Below, in pieces: positions 19,200 through 30,690 of a DNA stretch of 64,000 nt. The stretch lies in the NCBI GenBank assembly GCA_948099385.1, contig CANUEZ040000113.1, positions 5,716,501-5,780,500 of the forward strand, read 5' to 3'. Source of the stretch: Fasciola hepatica (lineage: Eukaryota; Platyhelminthes; Trematoda; Plagiorchiida; Fasciolidae). The position numbers were made by a program, and so were the translations under genes. Within the stretch, counting starts at the first letter, position 1; each line of letters begins with the position of its first letter. The notes under the pieces are model-generated. The model had not been told where the DNA came from, did not search any database, and saw only the letters and a program-made list of their open reading frames with translations.

Positions 19200-20235
19200 C
19201 TTTACTAGGTGCGGCAACGGGTGAATAAGGGAATTTGCTGCGAAGCCTGCGATAAAAGGTGCCGTCAGAAATGCAGCCTGCTCTTATTTTGCTGACCTGA
19301 AGCCGTATATGGAGCATCCCAGCTTGAGGTGGGGCCTCACAGGCCGCGTGAGCGCACAGAGATTGACGCTGCAAGGAGAGCTAGGAGAAAAAGAATCATG
19401 CACCTCCTGTGAGACCACGGCTGTGCAAAAGGGTCTGTAGAACAAAGTTCTGACCAACGTCACCTCACAGCCTAAGGAAACCACAGCTACCATGCGTCAT
19501 TCGAAGGAGCTGCTCGGTAGAAATTCCACAAAGGACACAATCCCAGCCGTTAATGAGAAAGGTAACCGCTCGGAATCACTTCTAGCCAGAGAAATGGTGC
19601 TAGAATCTGATCTGGTCAATCTCACAGCACCGATGGAGAAATTGCTGACAAGTTTAGCTGCAGGAGAAACTGCGGTTGAGGCCACAAATCAACTGATGCC
19701 GGATGCGGCCCGGAAAATGAAGGCAGAGGCAATTAGCTACAGGCAAATATTATTCTGGGGATCTTTTCCAAAAGTGTTGAAGCCAAAGCCAGGCCGCCAA
19801 CTCGCTTCTTGGCGCCCTAGCAAACTCCGAGGTCCCGAATCCAGATTAAAGCTCCTGGCTGTTCTACAGAACCAGGCGCAGAATAATGGACCTCTTGGTA
19901 GAGTTTGACGCCGACGATCTAGTCAGAAGCGTCCCAGAGCAATCAGCAAAGACTAGAAGTAGCAGCAGGTTGATTAGAGGGGTCTCCATAGCAGCCCACT
20001 CCATGTGAGACAAACCTTTAAGGCCCGAAAAGAAAATTTCGGAAGCCCGGCCATGGAAATAGACCAGAAGCCCTTGAAATCTTCTGAGGTTTGCCTGGCT
20101 TAACCGAAAACAGCAAAGACGATTCCCACAGCCTACCCTTCAAGGAACCACATGCTTCGTAACCAGGAGGCACCTGGAGTTACCGACCGTCCAAGGGTGG
20201 TTCTCAGCAGCTCTGAAGTGACTGAGCAGAGAGAG
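19200..20235 (+). pseudogene. LINE copy 1 ORF1 (PHD-like finger, coiled coil; broken)
   Basis: At about 19220-19290 one frame reads RVNKGICCEACDKRCRQKCS, a PHD-like Cys cluster with CxxC pairs as found in ORF1 of CR1-group LINEs. A later open frame (19492-19908, 138 codons) reads REMVLESDLVNLTAPMEKLL, then TSLAAGETAVEATNQLMPDA, rich in Leu, Glu and Ala and plausible as a coiled coil. ORF1 proteins bind element RNA. The two parts are in different frames, and the finger has lost its spacing. Confidence 0.5.
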
Positions 20236-21059
20236 GGAGTAGATCTCGATGGATGCAAATAACCCTACCTTCAGAAACGTAAAATATCTTCCCCGAAAGT
20301 GTTCTCTAAGATACGAAGTGAGCTTATTAGGACACTACCCCGTTCATGCCACGCCACTTGACTGCTCTCTTACTCTCCTTCCTCTCCTTCTTACTAGTAT
20401 CACCAATCCCGGTGACCTCTTTGAAGTTCGAAAAGTACAGTGCACTTTTTCGGATTGTGAGACACAATCCGTTCCCCAGAAGTAAAAACCAAGAAGAAGT
20501 TAATGAAGAAGGCACCACAGGAGCCCAGGCTGCCAAAAAACATCTGAAGCACAAGCATGGTCAGAACACATCCCTAGCTAATAGCCCCTTCTTCTTCCTC
20601 AACTAAAGTTTCTGGTGAGCTTGCCCTGAGATTGTTAGTCAGAACTACCCCAGCATCCCCGACAAAATGCTAAGGCTTAAACAGAAAGAGGCGGACAAGT
20701 ACCCCCACATAGTGGGCATCATATAAACCCGGCTCGTCCAACATAACTCGACCAGAGAAATAGATATAAACCGATACTCAGTGATCCAAAAAGCCTCCGG
20801 TCGAAGTCAAGCAGGTGGTGGTTCACTCTGACTAACTAAAATCTACTGGTAGCACTGATCGCAGCCTTATCTTTGGTCCCTCTCAGTGACCTTCGGGGGG
20901 TGAGATGACACTGAGTGCCGGCAAGAAGAATCGGCGACAGCCACTGGACAGAAAAAGGAAAGCTGAAAAATACCCATCAATTCACTCACCTACTGATAAT
21001 GAGGGGCTTCAAAGCCCCCTCAATGAATTGTCCCAGCTAACCCTACACAGGCCCGTCGT

Positions 21060-21380
21060 TTGGCGCCAGATACCAGAGGTGATCTCAAATGCCCTAGAAG
21101 CAACATGTTTCGATTCCAACCAGGTTTCTCCAAGGGGGAAAAATCCTCAATTCTCCATCTTGTCTGCGCAAAAGAACCGCACCGGGCGGACACGGTCCGT
21201 CACTCCTGCGCATTAAGAGACAGTGATCACGAAGTACTCAGCTCCAACTTTGTTATCAAGAGGCCATCGAGCGTTTCGTCGTGGAGGTCGGCAAGATATT
21301 TTAGGAAAACCAACGTCTTCCGTCTTAGGAAGCATCTAACTTCCGACACTAGAACCCGACTCCTGGGATGATGACGTAGA
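21060..21380 (+). pseudogene. LINE copy 1 endonuclease C-terminus (broken)
   Basis: The frame 21060-21371 reads FRFQPGFSKGEKSSILHLVC and then ALRDSDHEVLSSNFVIKRPS. It matches the last blocks of AP-type LINE endonucleases: a T/F-R....SILDL strand and the catalytic SDH, which is intact here. The enzyme nicks the target to prime reverse transcription. The N-terminal half (T-E-T-W and GDFN blocks) is not found in 20240-21060, so that part is deleted or unrecognisable. Confidence 0.65.
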
Positions 21381-23150
21381 TGCACTTAACCAGGGAGTTA
21401 GACGAATTCGAGTCAAAAATCCGTGACCGTTCCAAAAAAATAAGAAGGGGCTTCCTCCCACGGGCCCGCTCCAACAAATCCGTTCTATTTATTCATATTC
21501 ACCATGCACGGGGAACCGAACCTTCTGCGCTAGCCCTCCGCTTGCCTGGGGAGACCTCATCTTCTCCATCCGAGCAGGTGACTGAGATCTTTAGCGATTA
21601 TTTTCTCTTTATTTTCAACTATTCTCCAACGTTAACTTACCCACTCTTCCTTCAGAAGCTGCAGAGCGAAGCCCGAACTGCATCCACCTCTCGTTCCGGG
21701 AAGTTTGACTACTGCTCAAGAATGCCAATCAGCTTAGTTCCTCGGGCCAGACGGTGTTCACCGTAGGGTGCTAGAGGAATGCGCGGATATTCTAACCCAG
21801 CGTGCTCCATTTAGTTCGAACGTAGTCAGAACTGCGGTGCTTTCCCAAGCTCGTGAAAAAGCCATAATCAAGCCTATTTTCAAAAACGATGACCGATGCT
21901 TCTCATCTACAGGTCGATAAGCCAAGCCAGTATCCTTAATGAGGTCCTCCATAGCATCAATAAAAGCCCCAAGCCACGCCACCTGCAGAAGAAAAACTTG
22001 ACTTTACCTCTCCAAAACGGACTTATGACGGGCAGATCGTGCATCAACAACATGCTAACTGTCATAGATAGTATGACGCCGGCTTGCCACCAGGATACAA
22101 CCTTTTGTGCCATCCCCACAGATTTTATGAAAGCCTTCAACGGAACGCCACACCCATCCGAACTGCCCGAGCTGGAATTACGCGGTATCACCAGTAAACT
22201 CTTCTGCCATCTTCAGAGTCTTCTGTTAGCGTATCTCCAATGTGAGCCCGGGAATTTTGTATTCCCTCTGATCTCCAGCCAATTTAGAAGTCCATCAAGG
22301 CTCCGTACAGGTTCCCCTACCCTTCCTTAACTAAATCACCAATCTCTCAGAGGCCTCGAAGTCCAGCACCGCCATGTGCGCGGATGACGTAACCACCTGG
22401 GGCTCTTCAAGTAAACAACTGAAGTCGGCTATGGATGCAACCCAAACCTGGTCAGTGGACTGGAGCCTACCGATGAATGACGGTAAATGCTTCAGTATGC
22501 CTTTCGGTGGTTCTTTGGATCAGCCCTTCCGAAATGACTGAAAGTTGCAAGTTCGAAGGGTAGAACGAAGTCAGATGCTAGGTTTCTGCCTGACCACCGA
22601 CCTCTTTTTCTCATCACTTCAACTGAAGACTAGCAGGGCCGCATTCTGAGCCTTAAACCGCTTCAAGGGTACGTACCCCCTTATACCTTAGTAAGATTTT
22701 CAAATTCTTCTTATCATCTACTTCCGCCCGATCTTAAAGTACGGCAGCCAAGTTGCACCCTGGTGTCTCCTCAAGGACTATCTCGAGCGGGTTCAGAGGA
22801 AGTCTACAAAATTTGTCCAGGAGCTGGCAAACCCCTCTTATCCGTTGAGACTAACTGAACTCAACCTCCATCTCCTGGATGCGAGAAGTATTCAAATAGA
22901 AGTTCTCTTGCTCTTCGACCTTTTGTCGTCCGGGCCAGTTGATCAATTCTTCAACATCTAGCTACTCTTAGAGAACATACTAAGATACCATTTAGGCCCA
23001 AGTGCTTTCATATGCCAAAGCTTTTCATGTCAACTGTGGTTCCCACGTGGAACGAACTTCCACACGAGATGGTGGATGCCCCAGTAAAATATGCCTTTGA
23101 ACGAAAGCTTGACATACACATGACATTTTCACATACTCCGCTGCCAAAAT
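21380..23150 (+). pseudogene. LINE copy 1 reverse transcriptase (CR1-like; broken)
   Basis: The linker frame starts at 21380. RT blocks follow across frames: AIIKPIFKNDDRCFSSTGR (about 21860), LQNGLMTGRSCINNMLTV (about 22010-22070), FYESLQRNATP (a decayed DFMKAFDKV block) and CADDVTTWGSS, whose Asp pair at 22383-22388 is intact. After the box come DGKCFSMPFGG, RVERSQMLGFCLTTDLFF, YGSQVAPWC and YLERVQRKSTKFVQEL, then TELNLHLLDARSIQ. This is the normal CR1 thumb/C-terminal order (…RVQR.ATK...GL). At least six frame changes or stops are needed to read through. Confidence 0.8.
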
Positions 23151-23258
23151 CTTAACCAGAATAGCACTGTAGTCGTTACTAGCGTTCGTTGTACGGCAGT
23201 TAGTGCAATTCAATTTTACGCGATCAGCTCCACCAAACACACTGTCTCCATAACCAGT

Positions 23259-23800
23259 TTGGTACGCCTAAGCTGTCCAGCTATTTTCCCTTCAGAACAA
23301 AAAAAGTACAAGATCAGGGATCCACTGGGCTTAAGCTTTAAACCCATGTTTTACCTCAAGGACCTCAGAAACTTCAGGCACTTTTCCGTTACACTTTCAG
23401 TCATATTGGACTCCGGCTGTGTAGAGTCGATAACTTCTGATTCCGTCATTCAGATTTCCTACCCCTCGGTAAATAATAAAACCAGTAACACTTCCATTAA
23501 AGGCATGGCTAGCCATCATTTGTGTGTTAGAGACCTATGATCCCTCCCTTAGCGACCGGAATTCCATCACTTATCATTCTTTATTCCTTGTCAATTACTC
23601 TCACTTCCCAATTATCGGTCCTAAAGGCATGAAAAATTTCACATTTCTTTGTCGTTCTTTTTTGACTGTCATCAATTTCGTCTTCAAAAATTGCTTTTCT
23701 AGTGTACCAGAGCTTCAAGTGGCATCGAGGTGGCGCCTGCTGTTCTCGAGTTATCAAGGCCGCCAGAATTTCCTAAACTTCGGGTATTGCCTCTAGGATA
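23259..23800 (+). pseudogene. Possible retroelement aspartic protease fragment
   Basis: The plus-strand frame 23259-23540 contains VTLSVILDSGCVESITSDSV, then IKGMASHHL. The LDSG block resembles the active-site loop of retroelement proteases. The next frame (23524-23796) has SLFLVNYSHFPIIGPKGM, which could be the later I-G strand. No gag finger or RT was found next to it, so the call stays weak. It could instead be chance in a decayed sequence. Confidence 0.35.
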
Positions 23801-26719
23801 GCGTGGGCCTGTAAAAAAGACAATCGGTTGGTTGGTCGCGAAATGCATCGCAGCACTTGTAGGTGCGTTATCCTGAGCTGCTGTAGTCGTGACCCCACTA
23901 AAGAGGGACGGGGAACCCCCACAATTGACAGAACTTATCGTGTTACCATGACAGCTTCCTGAAGCAAATCGATGGTTCCATGACGGAACTTGAAGAATTG
24001 CTGCATCAGTTTCATGGTTCAAAATAGTATTTCTGGCTGGGTCTTTAGAGAATTCAGCGAGTCCATGAAAAAGCCACGCGTTCTGGACTATTTCATTATG
24101 ACCTTTCACCTTTTGGTCTCACTGTATCACCCGGAATTTTCCAACATGCCACCACTCTTATTTCTGATTTGCAAGGTGTCGTCGCTTAGCCAGACGATGC
24201 CGTTGGTTGCGCACCAACCAAGGAATGAAGTGTCGAACATTCGTCTATGTTGCGCCTGGACAATTAAACATAGAATACTGGGCTTTCTTCAAGGTCTGTG
24301 GCCTTGTTAGTATGTTCATGGTGATGAGTTGGTCAGTGGTCCATAGCCATGGTTTACGGTGCGGTACTGCGGGTTCGTATGATATGGTTAGACCCCTGGC
24401 ACGTGATCAAGAGTTTCATGCTTTCAGCTTAACACACACTTTTCGCCATACTTCTGAGCTTAGAGAATATACAAAAGAGACTTTCAGTCGTTGTCTTCCC
24501 ATTAATGATTTTCGGTCAGTTAGAAATAGGTCTGCTATCTTGGATGGCTGGAAAGAAGCAATTAGGTCGGCTCATTTATTAAAAGTTAAACGGTAATACA
24601 GAGTATAATGCGATCGTAATGCAGTTGAACTTGTATTCCTCGCTTTTTATGCCTGCATGGAACTTAGAAACTATCTTTGTGATATACTGTTAGCCAATAC
24701 AGCTTATCAAGTGTATTGAAGTGGGTATGTTTTATGGCACATAATGGTTGTCGAGAAACTGGCTTTGGGCACAGCTTATGTGCCAATCTGCCCAACGGGA
24801 TAGACAAAAGATACCTCGCAGCTGTGGGTTACCTAGCTGGGGCGTTACCTCAGTTAGGAGGTTACAATAAGATAGTGGTTGATAAGAGCCTGGAACAATG
24901 TGGTGCTTCCACGGAACACTACTTTGATGCGCGGATGGTGTTCTGCAGATTTCGAGTACTTCCCGACATGAGAAAGAAATGTTATCAGTGGTGTGGGTTG
25001 TCAAGTATAAACAAGTTCAGACTATTTTAGCGGGTGAGCAACACTGTACACACCGAAATGAGTGTCCATTTCCTCAGGCTTGTTGAGGCTATAAGAGGTA
25101 GAAGCTCCAAAGCAGCCAAGTATTTCCCGAACACTTAAGGGCCCTATAAGGTCAAACAGGCTAGGCATTTGATTGGCTATTGTATGTCGTCTAACATTTT
25201 ACCTACCGATAGGATGGAAATGGACATCGGGCATTTGCGTGATGGTCCGTCCCGGAAGTCGTCCGTTGATCCCGTGGTGACTGGAATCGTGTACACAAGT
25301 GCTTCTTCGTACGCCATACTCAGGAGGCTGGTTGAAAGTTCAGAGTTCTTAGCTAATAATAGCAGGCTGTGAACGTGTAGAGACAAGATGGTCCCATAAA
25401 AGGCACTAGGAGCTCTGCAGTGGATTCTTCAGCTCCTATTTAACATAGCATCCCATTCACGTGAGGTCTTAATGCAACATCCTGGTAGCCGGAAGGTCTG
25501 GAGCTTTAATCTATGGAATGGCTCGTCAGCTGTTCGTACATCAAGGGGTCGTACGTACAGAGTATCTCTGCTTCCAGGCCACCCGCAGTAGGACCCCTCC
25601 TTAAGTCACTGCTGGACTTTGTCATGTCTGGACGTACTTCGTGTAGTTAAGGAGACTAGGTTTCCTATGGAACTGATAAAATCTAGCCGATAGACACTAG
25701 CAAGTGCACATTTGTCTGTGGACTTCAGGACGTCACAGGCTAGTCCAGCTCCGGAGCGAGTGCAATTCTCTGGCAGAAGCGCATAGCTAGCTGAATGCGA
25801 AGATATCGAGAAGCATTTGGCCGTCACATTAGATACTTTGGGGGGTGACAACGATCGGAATTTAACATGTCAGGTAAGGTACTTAACCCGCTTCATCGGC
25901 CCGAATCCGAGGGCAAGAATCAGCGTATAAGAGAGTTGCGATAACCCTGTAAGGGATAATGGGGTTATAAGAAAATGGTACCATTCCGTAGTTCCTCAGG
26001 TATTTCTTCAGCCATAGCTAGCACCAGTGACGATGAAAGAAAATCTTAACGGAAGTCGCGTTGAGGTGCCGTGAGTGTAGAAATCACCCGGACGAGACTG
26101 CATCTTGACGTTGTTTGGTGGTTTGCTTGCCTTTAAGGCTTAAGAAGCTATACAGGATGGCTCGCCCCGCACTTCAAAGGTCAGCGGGTAAAAACCAGAT
26201 GATGTCCAGCACCCGGTTCTCCAGGTTGAAGGTCGCTCTGAGCTGGCAACTCAGTTGGTAAAATCAGCAAAAGGATAGCTGATTCAAGCAAACGGGCTCC
26301 CACTCGGTCACCCCGCTATCTTGCTGATGGTTCTCGTTAGAAATGCGAGTTTTCGTTGGGAACCTTAACCGTTCTCCTGCCTTGCAGCCGGACACTCTAG
26401 CGGTACCTGTCCAACATCTCCTGTGATCTGTTCGACTGCAGAAAATGCCATACTATATCGGTCGCCGCGCAGGACAACCAGGACCGCGCTACCCAAATTA
26501 TGTCCAGCCGGGTGGGTAGTGATAAGTAAGCTACTGCTCAGAGCCCCCTCGCTTTTGTTCAGCCCTTGTCTTTTGCCCCCAACTACCTCTCTGCGCTCCA
26601 TCTATCCATCTATATTGCTCCCACTAGTAGCACTGTCGACGCTCATAACGATTCATTGTCAAATATTATCGGGAATAATCCTCTGTCTTGTAACTCACAT
26701 TTTCTCAAACCTCGTCAGC
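23801..26719. other. No gene recognised; RTE 5' region at the right end
   Basis: Frames such as 24207-24596 and 24716-25030 are open for about 100-130 codons without any domain I know. A weak tRNA-like stretch at 26232-26318 has an A-box-like CTCAGTTGGTA but a poor B box. The last few hundred bases (about 26340-26720) lead directly into the RTE reading frame and are probably its 5' untranslated region. Confidence 0.4.
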
Positions 26720-27980
26720 CTTTGAATTTGGGCCCTTTTAACATGCGTACTCTCATGCAGGCCAGTCAGCTGATGTGTCTGGCCCTCACAACAGACTCTC
26801 AGAACATTGATGTCTGCAGCTTGAGTGAAACGCTCGTCTAGGATTCGAGCAGTGTAATTCAACTTACTGCTTCTGGCTTCTCATAAAGGAATTTTTGTGC
26901 ACTTCAGCAGACAAACCAGGCAAAGTTAAGCGTCACAGTCGTGTGAAAACGGTCTTTGCTGAAAAGGCTGAGGCTCCTCCTTTGGACTGATGCCATGGCA
27001 ACATTTGTTTACTTGCCGTATGATTCAGTGATTCAGTTAGCACTCCAGAAGATAGTTGTGTTGGGCGAAATGTGTTTGTGATCTTGGTATACGTCACAAG
27101 AGGCTGTAGCCCTGACACGCAGAAAGATGAGCTCTACAATGGAGTCATCACTTTTGTTCGCAGGAGGAAGGGCTCTGACAATGCAGTGCTAGTGGTAGAT
27201 TTTATTGCAAAAGTTGGCAAAATTGGCGCCTGGCAGGCTTGCTTAGGTAGGCCCTGTACCCCACTCGCTCGGCGCACAGGTAACGTGCCTTGGCTTCTCC
27301 AGCTTTATGCACACAATCCATTATTCCTCCCCGACACTAACTTCCAACACACCCCGTGTAGCACGACCATATGACGCTCTAACTGTACAGGAACTCTAAG
27401 TCAGATTGATCATATCGCAGTAGGCCACCAGTGGCGCAGTTATGTCCAGAGCTGCAGATCGTACTGGTCCACTCAGGCAGAGCCAGATGGTGCACTGGTT
27501 TTAGTGCGATTATTGCTCCAGCTCCATGGAGATCGACGCAGACCGCAAACTTGGTTAGCTATGCACCTTTTGTATGATCCAGAAGTCCGAATCGGTTATG
27601 AACGGAAGCGGACACATCAACTAGGAACCACTACGGACAGTGATGTAGATGAGCATGGGCCCATGTCCAACGGGCAATGCACTTGGCAGCAGGTTTCCCC
27701 GTGGTCCTAGATCCCATGTCCACCAAAGGCACTGGATTTTGCAAGACTCGATCGGTCAGGCGAAGCAAAGAAGGGTAGCCGTTGAACCGTAAAGAGGTAA
27801 ATAGGATAAGAAAAGAGCTACAAAAGCTAGTTACAAAAAGCGGTAAGAATGGTTGCGAAAATTGGTGGGCCAAGGTAACCGAAGAAACGGAAGTAGCAGC
27901 TGCTTCATGTAGCAGTCATAAACTGCTCCAAGTTGTTTGCTACACCGAAGAACCGCGTAACGCCGTCAGCTAGGCAAGAT
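26720..27980 (+). pseudogene. RTE endonuclease domain (broken)
   Basis: The start reads LNLGPFNMRTLMQASQLMCL and IDVCSLSETLV, matching the N-terminal F-N-x-R-T-L and S-E-T blocks of RTE endonucleases. The catalytic GDFNA block is VDFIAKVGKIG at about 27196-27230. Later blocks are LLQLYAHNPLFLPDTNFQHT, SQIDHIAVGHQWR, CRSYWST and EPDGALV. The last stands where S-D-H-A-L-V is expected, so the catalytic SDH is lost as well. The enzyme would nick target DNA. A linker with lysine-rich segments (about 27780-27970) leads to the RT. Several shifts separate these blocks. Confidence 0.82.
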
Positions 27981-28099
27981 GTAATGGAAATGCAAGGCCT
28001 ATTCATGGTTAAGAGGAAAAGCTCAACTTCTGAGCAGATTAATCCAAGAAGTTCAGCTGGTCGCTCGCTAACGTAGATGCCTCGACCCCAAAAACTGCG

Positions 28100-29710
28100 A
28101 ATGTTTGAGGGATATCAATTCAGCTCCACTGGGAGGTGGAAGTAGAGTCTAAAGTTTCATTACTAGAACGTGTGAAAGCGGCCGGTCCTGACGAACTCCC
28201 TCCACTTCTTTCCAAAGTGGTTGTTAGTGCGATAATAAAGTCACTAACCACCACGCTCCCTGACATTTGGGAAGGCGAACGCACTCCTTTATTATGGGGT
28301 GGTTCTCTGATGGCACCCATCTGGAAGAAAGGAACATTCGATGACTGCATTAACTACCCTACGATTAGCCTAATTCTAGTTGTCACTAGGATATTAGGTT
28401 CGGTTTTGCTGCCCCGTCTTAAACTGGCTTGTTAAGGGAACTCTCATAAATAGCAGGCCGGATCCCAAACGGGTCGAGGATGCATCGATCAGCCTTTTAC
28501 TCTTCTTCAAGTGCTGGAGACGAGTCACACACATCGTCAACCAACAATAATGGATTCTCTTGGCTTGAAGTGCTCCTTCGATTCGGGTGACCGGACTATG
28601 CTTTCCAGTAATCTTCATCAGAAAGTTATGCCCCAGATGTTCGTGAATCTGCTGAGGTTATTGCACTCTCGCTCTTGTGGCTGCTTAGGGGTTTATGGTG
28701 AATTATCCAGTCCATTCAAAACAACCGGCTGTGTTCGACAAGGATGCTCCATGTCTCCACCCTCGTTAGAATTCGTCGTGGACGAGATAACGGAGAAATT
28801 CTTCCGAAGTCTCCAAGATGTGGACATCGAACTAGGGAATAGAGAGAAGCTGTGTGATCTAGGTCACGCAGATTGCCTTGTCTGCCTGTGTGACCGCACA
28901 GAAAGCACGCAGTGTGCGGTGAATAGACTCTTTGTGCACTCGCTTTGCACTTTTAAAGTGCAAAGTGGTGTTGGAAGACTGGACGTCAACTGTTCCTGGC
29001 CGGTTGGTTGATGGGGGAGGGGACTAACAACTTTTCGTGGCTTCATATACCTCGGCAGCAGCTTGGCGACGGATGGGAGCATGGTAGTAGAGGAGAACAC
29101 GCGTACATCGAAGGCTCGAGGGGCTTGCACTGGACTGAATCTCTTGTGGCGGCGGCCTGATGTTTCATCGAAGTCGAATGGTCTTGTGTAGCGTGCCGCA
29201 GTGCCTTCAGTTCTGTTACGCAGTTGTGATACCTGGGGTCTGCGTGTGGGGGATATGCATTGTCTCGAATTTTTTGACCCACAATGTTTAAGTAATATAG
29301 CTAGGATTGGGCCGAATAACGGAGTACGCAACTCTGGGGCTAAAAGTCGAGTACTGGGTTCTAATTCGTAGAGCGTTCTACCACGGCTTATCCAGATTAG
29401 TAGACTCCATTGGTTGGGGCACGTGTAACGAATGGCAAACTCGCGCCTACCGCACCGCGCCCTGTTCTGCTGTCCTCCTCGAGAGTCGAAGAAGCCATAC
29501 CAAAGTCATCAAGTGGCATAGCAATGGGGAAAGGGAGAATGTACAGCGAAATTAGGAGAAGCGGGTGTTTCATGTCTTCGTGGTTGCAATCCAAAATGTA
29601 CTTCTACCAGTTAGCTTTATGCGGTGAAGGATACGGCAGTAAACCGTGAACAGCGGCCATCTTGTTGTCACTTTCTGCCCAGTGGGGGGCGATTGAGCTT
29701 TCTGCGTTTT
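28100..29710 (+). pseudogene. RTE reverse transcriptase and C-terminal domain (broken)
   Basis: Frame 28136-28435 reads VKAAGPDELPPLLSKVVV and WGGSLMAPIWKKGTFDDCIN, then YPTISLILVVTRILGSVLLP. Frame 28511-29011 reads LKCSFDSGDRTMLSSNLHQK, VYGELSSPFKTTGCVRQGCS and KLCDLGHADCLVCLCDRTES. The catalytic Y-A-D-D box is H-A-D-C (28865-28876), so one Asp is lost. The next part has FIYLGSSLATDGSM, LLRSCDTWGLRVGDMHCLEF and IGWGTCNEWQTR (a shifted R-W-L-G-H-V-L-R-M block). It ends near 29690 with NREQRPSCCHFLPSGGRL, the normal RTE C-terminus. Confidence 0.88.
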
Positions 29711-30690
29711 TGTGCAGCTACACAGTGTATTTTGTGTGTTGGCTATTGGGGCGCTCTTTCCTTTCCCCACCCTTGTAATTCCACTCCTTTTCCTTCTTGT
29801 ATATCATTCTTTCAGTCTCCAAATGCGGCAGGGCGAGAAAGGCAGTGGTCAGTGGGGCTTGCTCTATCGTTTGAAGCTGTACCATGGTGGTGTGTTTGTT
29901 GTTTAGGGGTTCCGCATACACAGTGTTTTTATTATTCCCAACAAACGTGCTTTTTCAACCACGCACTTCATGCGTGTAGGATAACCGGTGGACGAACGTG
30001 ATTCTTGAACTGATTGTGATCCTTTTTCCTCTTTATTGCACGTCCTTCCAAGTTCATCTCTTGAAGAACTTCATTCGTAAGTGAGTTCACGGCAGTATTA
30101 TTCAAGATTCATTCCAGGCTTTTCTTCTAAAGCAGAACTCGTTTACCATTCTTCGCAAAACCCGCTTAAGTGGTAGTTTTACATAAGGGCACGCTGAGAT
30201 ATTTGTTCAGTTTTCTTTCTGTCCCCGCCAATTTGCGTGAACTGTCACTCAGGTTACCGTCAACTGTCATCATGGATGTATGAAAACTTTAGAGCTCGGC
30301 TAGTGAACGTGTCTTCCATTCGGTCTGACAGCGAAATTTCAACGTAATCTCCCCTATCGGCCGAATAGAGAGGAAGTAGGTTGGTTGACAGATGCAAAGA
30401 TGTATCCTATATATCGTGGCACAGGGACAGTACCGATACGAGAAATACACCGAACGGAAATTCACACTGTGGTTCAGCGGAAAGCAAACCGCGAGCTCGT
30501 GCTATCGGTGAAGCACCGAAGGGGAAAGAGATCCAAAACGAGGTCGACTGAAACCTCGGGAAAGTCAGCCCAGTAAAACGCACGCAACGGAAAAACTAGT
30601 GAGGTCGATGTCAAAAGCCAGAGAAGATCGTAGAGGAAATAGACCCAAAATGATGTCCAGGAAACGGCTATTTTCTCAGAACGATCGAGG
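29711..30690. other. No gene recognised (RTE 3' side and beyond)
   Basis: T-rich sequence follows the RTE stop region; a 3' untranslated tail is possible but no tail repeat is visible. The frame at 30385-30576 is Arg/Lys-rich without a domain. The interval ends where the RNase H of the next Gypsy fragment begins. Confidence 0.4.

Larger units (their letters stand above)
19200..23150 (+). mobile_element. CR1-like LINE copy 1
   Basis: In order on the plus strand are an ORF1 with a PHD-like finger and coiled-coil region, the end of an AP-like endonuclease (SDHE) and a CR1-type reverse transcriptase. The length of about 4 kb fits a nearly complete copy with most of the endonuclease lost. All frames are broken. 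No (ATT)n tail is present at the 3' side. Confidence 0.78.
26720..29710 (+). mobile_element. RTE-like LINE, nearly full length, decayed
   Basis: A single polyprotein type with AP endonuclease, reverse transcriptase and the C-terminal tail of the RTE group as known from flatworms (GWLGH..RM type end). It spans about 3.0 kb, close to the family's usual coding length. The frame changes repeatedly. Confidence 0.85.

Noticed and set aside
26232..26318. tRNA-like stretch with CTCAGTTGGTA
   Set aside because: Only the A-box side fits; acceptor ends do not pair and the B box is poor, so I do not list it as an RNA gene.
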